Position numbers and translations under genes: made by a program
The notes under the pieces: generated by a model
What the model was told of the DNA's origin: nothing
The model's database searches: none
Seen by the model: only the letters and a program-made list of their open reading frames with translations
Assembly: GCF_014648635.1 (NCBI RefSeq)
Contig: NZ_BMRM01000004.1
Span: 1-64,000 of the forward strand
Direction of reading: 5' to 3'
Source: Streptomyces cinerochromogenes
GTDB taxonomy: Bacteria > Actinomycetota > Actinomycetes > Streptomycetales > Streptomycetaceae
Length of the DNA stretch: 64,000 bases
Shown here: positions 32,246-40,199 of the stretch, piece after piece
How the letters are laid out: every line of letters starts with the position of its first letter
How positions within the stretch are numbered: position 1 is the first letter of the stretch

Positions 32246-33193
32246 CTACTCCTCGTCGCCGGTGCGCACCGGGGTGGAGCGGCCTGGTTCGGGCAGTTCG
32301 GCCAGTTCGGCCCGCACCAGCAGGACGTCGCCGATGAAGAGGTCGTAGACCAGGATGCCGATCGCACCGCCGATCAGCGGGCCGACGATCGGGATCCACC
32401 AGTAGGCGCTGTAGGACCCGGGGACGCTTCCGGGGAACGCGAGGCCGTCCCAGCCCGCGGCGTAGGTGAACAGGCGCGGGCCGAAGTCGCGGGCCGGGTT
32501 GATGGCGTAGCCCGCGTTGGCGCCGTAGGACATGCCGATGGCGGCGACGACGAAGCCGACGACCAGCGGTCCGAGGTTGGCCTTCACGGCCTGGTTGCGC
32601 AGGTCGATGACGGCGGCGATCAGCATGAGCAGGAACGCGGTGCCGACGATCTGGTCGATCAGCGGGCCCCAGATGCCGCCGTGGAAGTACGGGGCCGGGA
32701 AGGTCGCGAAGATCGAGAAGGTGGCGTTGGTGTGCCCGTTCACCTTCGGCCCGGGGGCGGCCTGGTCGTAGGCGCTGATCGCGTTGTGGTAGACGAGGTA
32801 GACGAGGGCGGCGCCGGTGAGGGCGCCGACGACCTGCGCGAACCAGTACGGCAGGACCTTGGCCCAGGAGAAGCCGCGGCGGATGGCCATCGCCAGGGTC
32901 ACCGCGGGGTTGAGGTGGGCGCCGCTGACGCCGCCGGCGACGTAGACGCCGAACACGACGGCCAGGGCCCAGCCCCAGGCGATGAGCAGCCAGTCACCGG
33001 CCGCGAGGAAGATCGTGGTGGGGGTCGCGGCGCGGCCCGAACCGGGCAGGGCGGCGACGGCCATCGCGACGACACCGCAGCCGAAGGAGATGAGGACGAA
33101 CGTTCCGAGGAACTCCGCCAGGCACTCGCCCAGCAGTCCGCCCCGGCTTCTGAGGCGGGACGGTTTGACGAGTGCAGGGATGTCCACAGCCAT
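32246..33193 (-). CDS. glpF: Aquaglyceroporin (MIP family), 315 aa
   Basis: Six membrane helices with the two pore motifs HLNPAVTLA and AINPARDFGPR. The Asp after the second NPAR is the hallmark of glycerol facilitators rather than strict water channels. A long loop (VNGHTNATFSIFATFPAPYF) separates helices 3 and 4, also typical for glycerol facilitators. ATG 33193 follows GGGGGCC. No glycerol kinase or dehydrogenase lies beside it in this window. A near-perfect 20-base inverted repeat just upstream suggests dedicated regulation. Confidence 0.9.
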   Translation of the reverse strand: MAVDIPALVKPSRLRSRGGLLGECLAEFLGTFVLISFGCGVVAMAVAALPGSGRAATPTTIFLAAGDWLLIAWGWALAVVFGVYVAGGVSGAHLNPAVTLAMAIRRGFSWAKVLPYWFAQVVGALTGAALVYLVYHNAISAYDQAAPGPKVNGHTNATFSIFATFPAPYFHGGIWGPLIDQIVGTAFLLMLIAAVIDLRNQAVKANLGPLVVGFVVAAIGMSYGANAGYAINPARDFGPRLFTYAAGWDGLAFPGSVPGSYSAYWWIPIVGPLIGGAIGILVYDLFIGDVLLVRAELAELPEPGRSTPVRTGDEE

Positions 33194-33221
33194 GGAGGCC
33201 CCCTTAGAAGAGAGCAATGCG

Positions 33222-33241
33222 GCCAATATCACCATATTGGC
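33222..33241. promoter_or_regulatory. Inverted repeat upstream of the aquaglyceroporin gene
   Basis: GCCAATAT-CACC-ATATTGGC has perfect 8-base arms with a 4-base spacer and is A/T-rich in a GC-rich setting, 29 bases before the start codon. It is positioned to block the promoter; the regulator is not encoded next to it. Confidence 0.6.
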
Positions 33242-33372
33242 TCACAAAGCCACTCTCCGCAGGGTGACGGCCCCACCACCGCTCGGCCCTGCACGGGCAG
33301 CCCCGGATGCGTGGCGAGGCGGACCAGGCACACGACCGCGGCGGCACGCACCGCCGCGCGCCCCCCGGCGGG

Positions 33373-34038
33373 TCAGTCGGCGAGGTCGTCGGCGTAGTGC
33401 CGGAAGCCGTGGCGGTCCCGGTGGAGGGTCCACAGGGTCTCGGCGAGGACGTCCGGGTCCTTGCGGGCGTGCCCCGCCGTGATGGCGCCCGGGATCACCA
33501 GCTGGGCGACGTGGATGCCCTCGCCGGCCAGCCGGTCGTGCAGCAGATGGCCGTAGGCGCTCTCCGCGGCGAACGCGATCGAGGTGCCGGCCCGCTCGGG
33601 ATGGGGGACGGCGGCGCTCCCGCCGTTGACGAAGAGGATGGTGCCGCGCCCGAGCCGGCGCATTCCCGGCAGCACCTGCTGCACGGCGGCCACCGGCCCG
33701 TACACGGAGAACTCGATCGGCCCCACCAGGTCCCGGTGCCCGGTGTCCAGCACGGGCCGCATGAAGTCCCGGTGCGGCACCGGGCTGTACTGGAGCACCT
33801 CCACGGGCCCGAGGGCCTCGGCCAGCTCCCGCAGCGCCGCCGCCAGTTCCTCGGGCCGGCGCACATCGGCGGTGAAGCCGCGCGCGGTGATCCCCTCGGC
33901 CGTTAGCCCGCCGGTGATCGCGTCCAGCCGGCCGCGGTCCCGCGCGACCAGCCCGACGGCGAACCCCTCCCGTCCGAACCGGCGCGCGACGGCGGCCCCG
34001 AGCCCCGGCCCGGCTCCCACGACGGCGACACTGCTCAT
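33373..34038 (-). CDS. Short-chain dehydrogenase/reductase-like protein, 221 aa
   Basis: A Rossmann-fold SDR with the nucleotide-binding motif VAVVGAGPGLGAAVARRFG and a D-x-R segment (LVARDRGRLDAI) preferring NADP. The usual catalytic Tyr-x3-Lys is not obvious: the equivalent region reads SAYGHLLHDRL, where Lys is replaced by His or Leu, so the enzyme may be altered or act only as a binding protein. The start could be 34038 or three codons earlier at 34047; the first gives the standard SDR N terminus. It follows DUF6445 on the same strand by about 55 bases. Confidence 0.8.
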   Translation of the reverse strand: MSSVAVVGAGPGLGAAVARRFGREGFAVGLVARDRGRLDAITGGLTAEGITARGFTADVRRPEELAAALRELAEALGPVEVLQYSPVPHRDFMRPVLDTGHRDLVGPIEFSVYGPVAAVQQVLPGMRRLGRGTILFVNGGSAAVPHPERAGTSIAFAAESAYGHLLHDRLAGEGIHVAQLVIPGAITAGHARKDPDVLAETLWTLHRDRHGFRHYADDLAD

Positions 34039-34092
34039 GCCCGTCATCCGTACCGCGCGGGCCTCCCCCTCACACCCGCGGAGCCGTCCGGC

Positions 34093-34779
34093 TCAGGCCA
34101 TCCAGAAGAACACCGCCGTCATGCGCTTCTCCGCCAGTGTCCGGCCGGAGTACCCGGTGGCACTGTGCACCAGGTTGGCGTTGTAGAGGAGCAGCCGGTT
34201 GTACTTGTGCGGGACCCGCACGTCCTCCTCGAAGGCGTTCGCCGGGACATAGCGGGTGCCGAGGGCCTCGACCAGGTTGGTGTGCGGGGCCTGGACGACG
34301 TTGCCGCCGAGCCGGCCGCCGGGCAGGGACTGGCGGTAGAAGCTGGTGCCGCAGTCCTTCGGCACGCCCGGGTTGAGGTAGAGCACGGCCGCGTACCGGC
34401 ACAGGGCGCGGGAGTCGGTGTGCGGGCGGGGCTCGCTCTCGCCCTCGCCGACCACCTGGACGCAGTTGTGGTTGAGGGTGCCGCCGCCGGGCGCCTGCTG
34501 CACCCACAGCTCCTGCGCCCCCGTCGCCTTCTTCACCAGGCGCTCGATCCGGGCGAGTTCCCCCGGCTCCAGACCGGGCATGGCGCGCAGGCCGGGCCAG
34601 GTCTCGGAGGTGTACGGGTACCCCTCGACCCAGTCGTCCTTGGCCAGACACCGCTGCCGTACGGCGTCGACGTCCGGCAGGACGTCGTCCAGCACCCAGT
34701 AGTCGCGGCCCTGGGTGGGCTTGCGGTAGGGCAGGACGGGCAGCGCGGCGGGGGTGCGGGGCGGCGGCTGTGGGGACAT
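34093..34779 (-). CDS. DUF6445-type 2-oxoglutarate/Fe(II) oxygenase-like protein, 228 aa
   Basis: A cupin-like fold with a probable iron site: PHTDSRALCRYAAVLYLNP supplies the H-x-D pair and the distal NANLVHSATGYSG supplies a second His, followed by RMTAVFFWMA. These match DUF6445 / prolyl-hydroxylase-like proteins. ATG 34779 starts a natural N terminus (MSPQPPPRTPAALPVLPY). No substrate can be named. The gene upstream on the other strand encodes a DUF4142 protein. Probably in an operon with the SDR gene that follows. Confidence 0.7.
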   Translation of the reverse strand: MSPQPPPRTPAALPVLPYRKPTQGRDYWVLDDVLPDVDAVRQRCLAKDDWVEGYPYTSETWPGLRAMPGLEPGELARIERLVKKATGAQELWVQQAPGGGTLNHNCVQVVGEGESEPRPHTDSRALCRYAAVLYLNPGVPKDCGTSFYRQSLPGGRLGGNVVQAPHTNLVEALGTRYVPANAFEEDVRVPHKYNRLLLYNANLVHSATGYSGRTLAEKRMTAVFFWMA

Positions 34780-34967
34780 GCGGCGAATCTAGGCGGGTGC
34801 CCGGTCTGCCTTCTCCCGGGTGGAGGTCAACCTTCAGCCCGGGAGCGGCCAACCTTTGGCCAACGGGCTAGGGCGATTCTTTACCCGCCGTCGCTGAGAC
34901 GAACGCACCCGGCGTCCGTACTGCTGTACGTCCGAAACCATGGGCGGATCACCAGGCAGGAGGAACG

Positions 34968-35747
34968 GTGCGCTTTTCGCGGAACGCGACGGGAACTCTC
35001 TTCGTGGGCGGTGCGATGGCTCTGACCCTCGCCGCACTCGCCTACCCGGGCATGCTCGGCCTGGACAAGGTCTCGACCGCCCAGGACCGCGTCATCGCCA
35101 ACACCCAGTGGGGACCGCTCACCGAGCAGGACCGGGACTTCGTGGTCAAGGTGCGGGCGGCCGGCCTGTGGGAGTACCCGGTGGGGCAGATCGGGCTGCA
35201 GAAGGGCAGCTCGAAGGCGGTGATCACGGCCAGCCAACACCTGATCGACGGTCACTCGGCACTGGACACCACCTGCCGCAAGATCGCGCCGATGCTGAAC
35301 ATCACGCTTCCCAACATCGCGAGCCCCCAGCAGGAGGGCTTCGTGAAGACGCTGAAGTCGGAGAGCGGCAAGCAGTTCGACACGGACTTCGCCAACATCC
35401 TGCGGATGACACACGGCTCGATCTTCAACACGGTCGCGAAGATCCGGTCCACCACCAAGAACTCCCTGGTGCGGGCCCTCGCCGACCAGGCCAACGACAC
35501 CGTGCTGGACCACATCACGGTGATGGAGAAGACGGGTCTGGTCGACTTCGACCAGACCCTGTTCCAGCAGACCACTCCGCCGAAGCTGCCCAACTCCGAC
35601 CTGACCCCGCCGCCCCCGCCGGCGGGCCAGCCGGAGGTGGTGCTCACCCCGCCGCCGACCGCCACCTCCACCCCGGTGGACATCAACGGCATCGCCGGCG
35701 GCGGTGGCACCGGCCAGGCGCCGGGCCCCAGCCCCTCGGGCGGCTAG
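34968..35747 (+). CDS. DUF4142-family secreted protein, 259 aa
   Basis: An N-terminal signal/anchor segment (GTLFVGGAMALTLAALAYPG) is followed by a ferritin-like four-helix DUF4142 domain (TEQDRDFVVKVRAAGLWEYPVGQIGLQ, then SQHLIDGHSAL and MTHGSIFNTVAKIRSTTKNSLVRALADQA as helices) with conserved His residues. It ends in a Pro/Thr-rich and Gly-rich tail of about 55 residues that looks wall-spanning. GTG 34968 has AGGAGG upstream. Its TAG interlocks with the TAG of the convergent glucosidase gene. Function unknown. Confidence 0.85.
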   Translation: MRFSRNATGTLFVGGAMALTLAALAYPGMLGLDKVSTAQDRVIANTQWGPLTEQDRDFVVKVRAAGLWEYPVGQIGLQKGSSKAVITASQHLIDGHSALDTTCRKIAPMLNITLPNIASPQQEGFVKTLKSESGKQFDTDFANILRMTHGSIFNTVAKIRSTTKNSLVRALADQANDTVLDHITVMEKTGLVDFDQTLFQQTTPPKLPNSDLTPPPPPAGQPEVVLTPPPTATSTPVDINGIAGGGGTGQAPGPSPSGG

Positions 35748-37402
35748 GCCAGCCACACCGTGGTGTCCGGCGGCAGCGCCCTGCCCTCCGGCAGCGGGGC
35801 ACTGCTGAGCAGGACCTCGCCCGGTGGCAGCGGTACCGGCCGGTCGGCCAGGTTGGTGACGCTCCGCCAGCCCTCGGCGCGGCGGAAGTCCAGCACACCG
35901 GCCGGCGCGTCCGGGGTCCAGGTCAGGGTCTCGCCCGCCAGCAGCTTGCGGCGCAGCCGCAGGGCCGTGCGGTACAGCTCCAGCGTGGAGCCCTCGGCGC
36001 CGGTCTGCGCCTCGACGGCGTACGCCGCGAAGGACGCGGGCTGCGGCAGCCAGGAGGCCCCGGGCCCGAAGCCGTAACTGGGTCCGGTCGTCGTCCACGG
36101 CAGCGGCACCCGGCAGCCGTCGCGGCCCTTGCGGACATGGCCGGTCTGCTCCCAGATGGGGTCCTGGAGCACCTCGGCGGGCAGGTCGGCGACCTCTACC
36201 AGGCCGAGTTCCTCGCCCTGGTAGAGGTAGGCCGAGCCGGGCAGCGCCAGCATCAGCAGGGTCGCCGCCCGGGCCCGGCGCAGCCCGGCCGCCGTGTCGA
36301 CCGCGGGCGCGGCCCCGTCGGCGAGCAGCCAGGCGGCCGGGTCGGTGCCCGGCGGCAGCATCAGCCGGGAGGCGTGGCGCACGACGTCGTGGTTGGACAG
36401 CACCCAGGTCGCGGAGGCCCCGGCGGCCCGGGCCGTGGCCAGCGAGCCGGTGATGACGTCCCGCAGCTCCCCGGCGTCCCAGCGGGCCTCCAGGTACTCG
36501 AAGTTGAAGGCCTGGCCGAGTTCGTCGGGCCGGGCGTACAGGGCGCGGCGGGCGCCCGGCACCCAGGCCTCGGCGACGGCCATGCGCGGCGGGCTGTACG
36601 CGTCGAAGATCTTGCGCCAGTCACGGTAGATCTCGTGGACCTCGTCCCGGTCCCAGTACGGGTGGCTGCCCGGCGCCACCAGCGGCAGCGCCTGCTCGCC
36701 GGTCGCGCCGATGCCGCCGACGTCCCGCAGCGGCTCGGTGAGGTCCTTGGCCAGGCCGTGGGCGACGTCGACGCGGAAGCCGTCGACGCCCCGGTCGGAC
36801 CAGAACCGCAGGGTGGTGCGGAAGTCGGCGCGGACCTCCTCGTTGTCCCAGTTGAGGTCGGGCTGTTCGGGGGCGAAGAGGTGGAGGTACCACTCCCCGT
36901 CGGGCACCCGCCGCCAGGCGCTGCCGCCGAACACCGACTGCCAGTCGGTGGGCGGCAGTTCCCCGTGCGCGCCGCGCCCGGGCCGGAAGACGTACCGCTC
37001 CCGGGCGGCGGAGCCGGGTCCGGCGCGCAGGGCCTCCTCGAACCAGGGGTGCAGGTGGGAGGTGTGGTTGGGGACGATGTCCACGACGACCTTGAGGCCG
37101 AGCCGGTGCGCCTCGGCGACCAGGGCGTCGAAGTCGTCCAGGGTGCCGAGGCGTTCGTCGACCCCGCGCGGGTCGATGACGTCGTAGCCGCCGTCGGCGA
37201 GTTCGGAGGGGTAGAAGGGGCTCAGCCACAGGGCGTCCACGCCGAGCGCGGCGAGGTGGTCCAGGCGCTGGGCGACGCCCCGGAGGTCGCCGAGGCCGTC
37301 TCCGTCGGCGTCGGCGAAACTGCGCGGGTACACCTGGTAGATGACGGCCTGGCGCCACCAGTCGGGGTTCCTGGGCGAGAGGTCCGGCGAGTGGTCTGCC
37401 AT
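35744..37402 (-). CDS. Glycoside hydrolase family 13 alpha-glucosidase, 552 aa
   Basis: An oligo-1,6/alpha-1,4-glucosidase type GH13 enzyme: QVYPRSFADADGDGLGDLRG, VVDIVPNHTS, GFRVDVAHG (nucleophile Asp), VAEAWV (general acid Glu) and LSNHDVVRH (transition-state Asp). The QxYPRSF...DGxGDLxG start and the absence of a signal peptide indicate a cytoplasmic enzyme acting on imported oligosaccharides. ATG 37402 has GGGAG five bases upstream. No sugar ABC transporter lies beside it here; upstream is the divergent-facing ArsR/nickel region. Its stop codon overlaps that of the DUF4142 gene. Confidence 0.92.
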   Translation of the reverse strand: MADHSPDLSPRNPDWWRQAVIYQVYPRSFADADGDGLGDLRGVAQRLDHLAALGVDALWLSPFYPSELADGGYDVIDPRGVDERLGTLDDFDALVAEAHRLGLKVVVDIVPNHTSHLHPWFEEALRAGPGSAARERYVFRPGRGAHGELPPTDWQSVFGGSAWRRVPDGEWYLHLFAPEQPDLNWDNEEVRADFRTTLRFWSDRGVDGFRVDVAHGLAKDLTEPLRDVGGIGATGEQALPLVAPGSHPYWDRDEVHEIYRDWRKIFDAYSPPRMAVAEAWVPGARRALYARPDELGQAFNFEYLEARWDAGELRDVITGSLATARAAGASATWVLSNHDVVRHASRLMLPPGTDPAAWLLADGAAPAVDTAAGLRRARAATLLMLALPGSAYLYQGEELGLVEVADLPAEVLQDPIWEQTGHVRKGRDGCRVPLPWTTTGPSYGFGPGASWLPQPASFAAYAVEAQTGAEGSTLELYRTALRLRRKLLAGETLTWTPDAPAGVLDFRRAEGWRSVTNLADRPVPLPPGEVLLSSAPLPEGRALPPDTTVWLA

Positions 37403-37482
37403 ACGGGCTCCCATGGGACGGACGACAGTACGGAATCTGTATCTGTCCACCTTGCCCGGAAAGGGAACCTTTTCGCGGGCGG

Positions 37483-37833
37483 TCAGGCCGTGCAGTGCTC
37501 CAACAGGCCCTGTACCGCCGCGTCCACCACCCGGTACCGCACCACGCGCCCCTCCTTCTCCCCCGCCACGACCCCGGCCGCCCGCAGCAGCCGCAGGGCC
37601 TGGGAGACGGCCGGGTCGTTCATGCCCGTGGCGACGGCGAGGTCGGACACGGCGAGCGGTCCGGTGCGGTGCAGGGCGAGCAGCAGCGCGAGCCGGTTGG
37701 CGTCGGCCAGCAGGGAGAAACGGTCGGCCCAGGTGCGCAGGAGCCCCGCGTCGCCGATGGCGGCGATCGCCTCGCACACCCGGTGACCGTCGATGGTGCG
37801 GCGGTCGGCTCGGTCGGCAGGCACGAGATGCAT
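37483..37833 (-). CDS. ArsR/SmtB-family metal-responsive repressor, 116 aa
   Basis: A small winged helix (RFSLLADANRLALLLALHRTGPLAV, then SDLAVATGMNDPAVSQALRLLRAAG with the recognition helix, then the wing KEGRVVRYRV). The N-terminal extension contains several His residues (MHLVP, DGHRV) and the C terminus ends LLEHCTA, giving possible metal ligands. ATG 37833 has GAGGA upstream. It is divergent from a nickel/cobalt permease with an operator between them, so nickel or cobalt is the likely effector. Confidence 0.85.
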   Translation of the reverse strand: MHLVPADRADRRTIDGHRVCEAIAAIGDAGLLRTWADRFSLLADANRLALLLALHRTGPLAVSDLAVATGMNDPAVSQALRLLRAAGVVAGEKEGRVVRYRVVDAAVQGLLEHCTA

Positions 37834-37866
37834 GGCCACATCCTCGCAGGCGCCCTTTTGTGATCT

Positions 37867-37896
37867 TGCATACCTGCGCAGGTACGCAGCTATGCA
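37867..37896. promoter_or_regulatory. ArsR-type operator
   Basis: TACCTGCGCAGGTA (37871-37884) is a perfect 14-base palindrome. It is flanked by TGCATA (37867) and TATGCA (37891-37896), which form an outer inverted pair. It lies in the promoter region shared by the ArsR gene and the nickel/cobalt permease, as expected for an SmtB/ArsR dimer. Confidence 0.65.
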
Positions 37897-37926
37897 GGAA
37901 ACCGCGTGCCCCTCTACGGTGGGCGG

Positions 37927-38085
37927 GCCGTGGTGTTCGGGAAGTCGATGCGAGATCGACGCGGCCCTCGCCACTGTGATCGGGGAGTTCCCGTCCCGTC
38001 CGGCACCCGCCGGGCCACTGGTCGTACGACCGGGAAGGCAGGGACGGCGGACGTACGACCCGTAAGCCAGGAGACCGGCCACGGC
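37927..38085 (+). ncRNA. Cobalamin (B12) riboswitch
   Basis: The closing stem GCCGTGG (37927-37933) / CCACGGC (38079-38085) encloses the conserved core: GCGGCCCTCGCCACTGTGA at 37961-37979, GGGCCACTGG near 38013, GGGAAGGC near 38032, and GACCCGTAAGCCAGGAGACC near 38058-38077. These are the defining boxes of the class I cobalamin riboswitch. It lies in the leader of the cobalt/nickel permease, where bound B12 would shut expression off. Confidence 0.9.
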
Positions 38086-38123
38086 ACTCATGAAGTGATC
38101 CACGAGGTGCTGGAGCATGAACG

Positions 38124-39194
38124 ATGGCCGATGCCGCAACCTTCCGCTGGCGACGCGAGGACACCGTCAGGACGGCGGGCCTGATGGCGGTGATCGTCGC
38201 CCTGCACGTCGTGGCCTTCGGGATCCTGTACCTCCTCGTGGCCCCCCGGCACTACAAGGTCGGCACCGACGTCTTCGGTGTCGGTCTCGGCATCACCGCC
38301 TACACCCTGGGCATGCGGCACGCCTTCGACGCCGACCACATCGCGGCGATCGACAACACCACCCGCAAGCTGATGGCCGACGGCAGGCGCCCGGTGTCGG
38401 TGGGCTTCTGGTTCGCGCTCGGCCACTCCAGCGTCGTCGTCCTGCTGGCGCTGCTGATCGCGGGCGGCACCTCGCTGGCCGGCAAGGTGACGAACGAGGG
38501 CTCCACCACCCACCAGGTGCTCGGTTTCCTCGGGACGACGATCTCCGGCACGTTCCTCTACCTCATCGCCGCCCTGAACCTGGTCGCCCTCATGGGCATC
38601 CTGAAGGTCTTCCGGGCGATGCGCGCGGGCGCGTACGACGAGGAGGAGCTGGAGCAGCACCTGGACTCGCGCGGCTTCATGAACCGGATCCTCGGCCGCC
38701 TCACCAGGTCCGTCTCCCGCCCCGGCCAGATGTACCCGCTGGGCTTCCTCTTCGGCCTCGGCTTCGACACGGCCACCGAGGTCACCCTGATGGTGATGGC
38801 GGGCTCCGGCGCGGCGGCCGGCCTGCCCTGGTACGCGGTCCTGTGCCTGCCCCTGCTCTTCGCCGCCGGGATGAGCCTGTTCGACACCCTCGACGGCACC
38901 TTCATGAACTTCGCCTACCAGTGGGCGTTCGCCAACCCCGTCCGCAAGGTCTTCTACAACCTCGCCATCACCGGCCTGTCCATCGCCGTCGCCTTCTTCA
39001 TCGGCACCATCGAACTGGTCGGCGTCCTGCACGAGAAGTTCGCCCTGCACGACGCCGTGACCGGCTGGATCGCCGGCCTCGACCTCGACAACGTCGGCTA
39101 CCTCATCGTCGGCCTGTTCGTGGTGGTGTGGGCGGCGGCGCTGACGTACTGGCGGCTGGCCCGGGTGGAGGAGCGCTGGTCGGCCGCCGACTGA
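38124..39194 (+). CDS. NiCoT-family nickel/cobalt permease, 356 aa
   Basis: An eight-helix transporter with the NiCoT signature RHAFDADHIAAIDN in the second helix, GFWFALGHSSVVVL, and LGFDTATEVTLM. The family takes up Ni2+ or Co2+ by secondary transport. Control by a B12 riboswitch points to cobalt for cobalamin synthesis as the main cargo, while the adjacent ArsR repressor suggests metal feedback as well. ATG 38124 has GGAG eight bases upstream. There is a long cytoplasmic loop near residues 165-200, usual for the family. Confidence 0.92.
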   Translation: MADAATFRWRREDTVRTAGLMAVIVALHVVAFGILYLLVAPRHYKVGTDVFGVGLGITAYTLGMRHAFDADHIAAIDNTTRKLMADGRRPVSVGFWFALGHSSVVVLLALLIAGGTSLAGKVTNEGSTTHQVLGFLGTTISGTFLYLIAALNLVALMGILKVFRAMRAGAYDEEELEQHLDSRGFMNRILGRLTRSVSRPGQMYPLGFLFGLGFDTATEVTLMVMAGSGAAAGLPWYAVLCLPLLFAAGMSLFDTLDGTFMNFAYQWAFANPVRKVFYNLAITGLSIAVAFFIGTIELVGVLHEKFALHDAVTGWIAGLDLDNVGYLIVGLFVVVWAAALTYWRLARVEERWSAAD

Positions 39195-39205
39195 CCACCG
39201 GCCGG

Positions 39206-40168
39206 CTACCGCCCCACCGTCTCCAGGTACAGCTTCACGTACCGGTCGGCGTCCACGTCCAACGCCACGTCGACCAGGGCCCGTTCGCGGCCCCCCTCGT
39301 GGATCTCCGACTCGCCCGGCCGGGGCCGCCGGTCGACGATGGTCTGGCCGCGGGTCGGGCCGGGGGCGAGGGAGACCTCGACCGGAAGCAGGCGGGTGGT
39401 GATGCCCTGCGGGTCGGCGACCGCGCACACCGCGCCGGCGTCGCCGAGGCCGCCCGCCTCCTCGGCCTCGGGCGGCTCGCCCTGGTGGGCCGGCCGGTGG
39501 GCGAGGAGTTCGCCGGCCAGGCGGGTGCCGGGCTCGCTGCTCCCGCGCAGCCGGTGCACCTCGGCGCTGTCCACGACGACCTGCCGGAAGACGTCCAGGC
39601 CGTACATCGTGATCGGCACCCCGGCCGTGAGCAGGATCGCCGCGGCCTCCGGGTCGTGCCAGACGTTGAACTCCGCGACCGGCGTGGCGTTTCCGACCGC
39701 CACCGCCCCGCCCATGAGCACGATCCGCTCGATGTTCCGGGTCACCTCCGGGTGGGTGCGCAGGAGCAGGGCGATGTTGGTCAGGGGCGCCGTCGGGATC
39801 AGGGTGACCGGGCGCGGGGAGGCCAGGATCTCGCGGTGCAGGAGCGTGACGGCGTCGACGTCCACCGGGGTCCGGGCCGGCGCGGGCAGGCCCAGGTCGC
39901 CCATGCCGTCGGCGCCGTGCACGGGGGCGGAGCGGGCGGGCTCCAGCAGCGGCCGCTCGGCCCCCCGGGCCACCGGGATGTCGGGGGCGCCCGCCTGCTC
40001 CAGCACGGTGAGGGTGTTGCGGACCACGCCGTCCACGTCGGTGTTCCCGGCGACGCAGGTCACGGCCCTGAGGTCGAGTCCGGGGTGGCGCACGGCGAGC
40101 AGCAGGGCCAGGGCGTCGTCGACGCCGGTGTCGCAGTCGATGATCACGGGGATGGGCTGACCGGTCAC
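39206..40168 (-). CDS. Inosine-uridine preferring nucleoside hydrolase, 320 aa
   Basis: The N-terminal metal motif VIIDCDTGVDDALALLLA, then LIPTAPLTNIALLLRTHPEV and MGGAVAVGNATPVAEFNVWHDPEAA with the catalytic-site residues, define the IU-nucleoside hydrolase fold. It hydrolyses the N-glycosidic bond of ribonucleosides for salvage. GTG 40168 follows AAGGAG. The C-terminal part (about residues 205-250) is Ala/Glu-rich and differs from well-studied members, so substrate preference is open. It ends 11 bases from the permease stop, convergent. Confidence 0.9.
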   Translation of the reverse strand: MTGQPIPVIIDCDTGVDDALALLLAVRHPGLDLRAVTCVAGNTDVDGVVRNTLTVLEQAGAPDIPVARGAERPLLEPARSAPVHGADGMGDLGLPAPARTPVDVDAVTLLHREILASPRPVTLIPTAPLTNIALLLRTHPEVTRNIERIVLMGGAVAVGNATPVAEFNVWHDPEAAAILLTAGVPITMYGLDVFRQVVVDSAEVHRLRGSSEPGTRLAGELLAHRPAHQGEPPEAEEAGGLGDAGAVCAVADPQGITTRLLPVEVSLAPGPTRGQTIVDRRPRPGESEIHEGGRERALVDVALDVDADRYVKLYLETVGR

Positions 40169-40199
40169 GGCGGACTCCTTCCGTCGCCTCGACCTTAGA

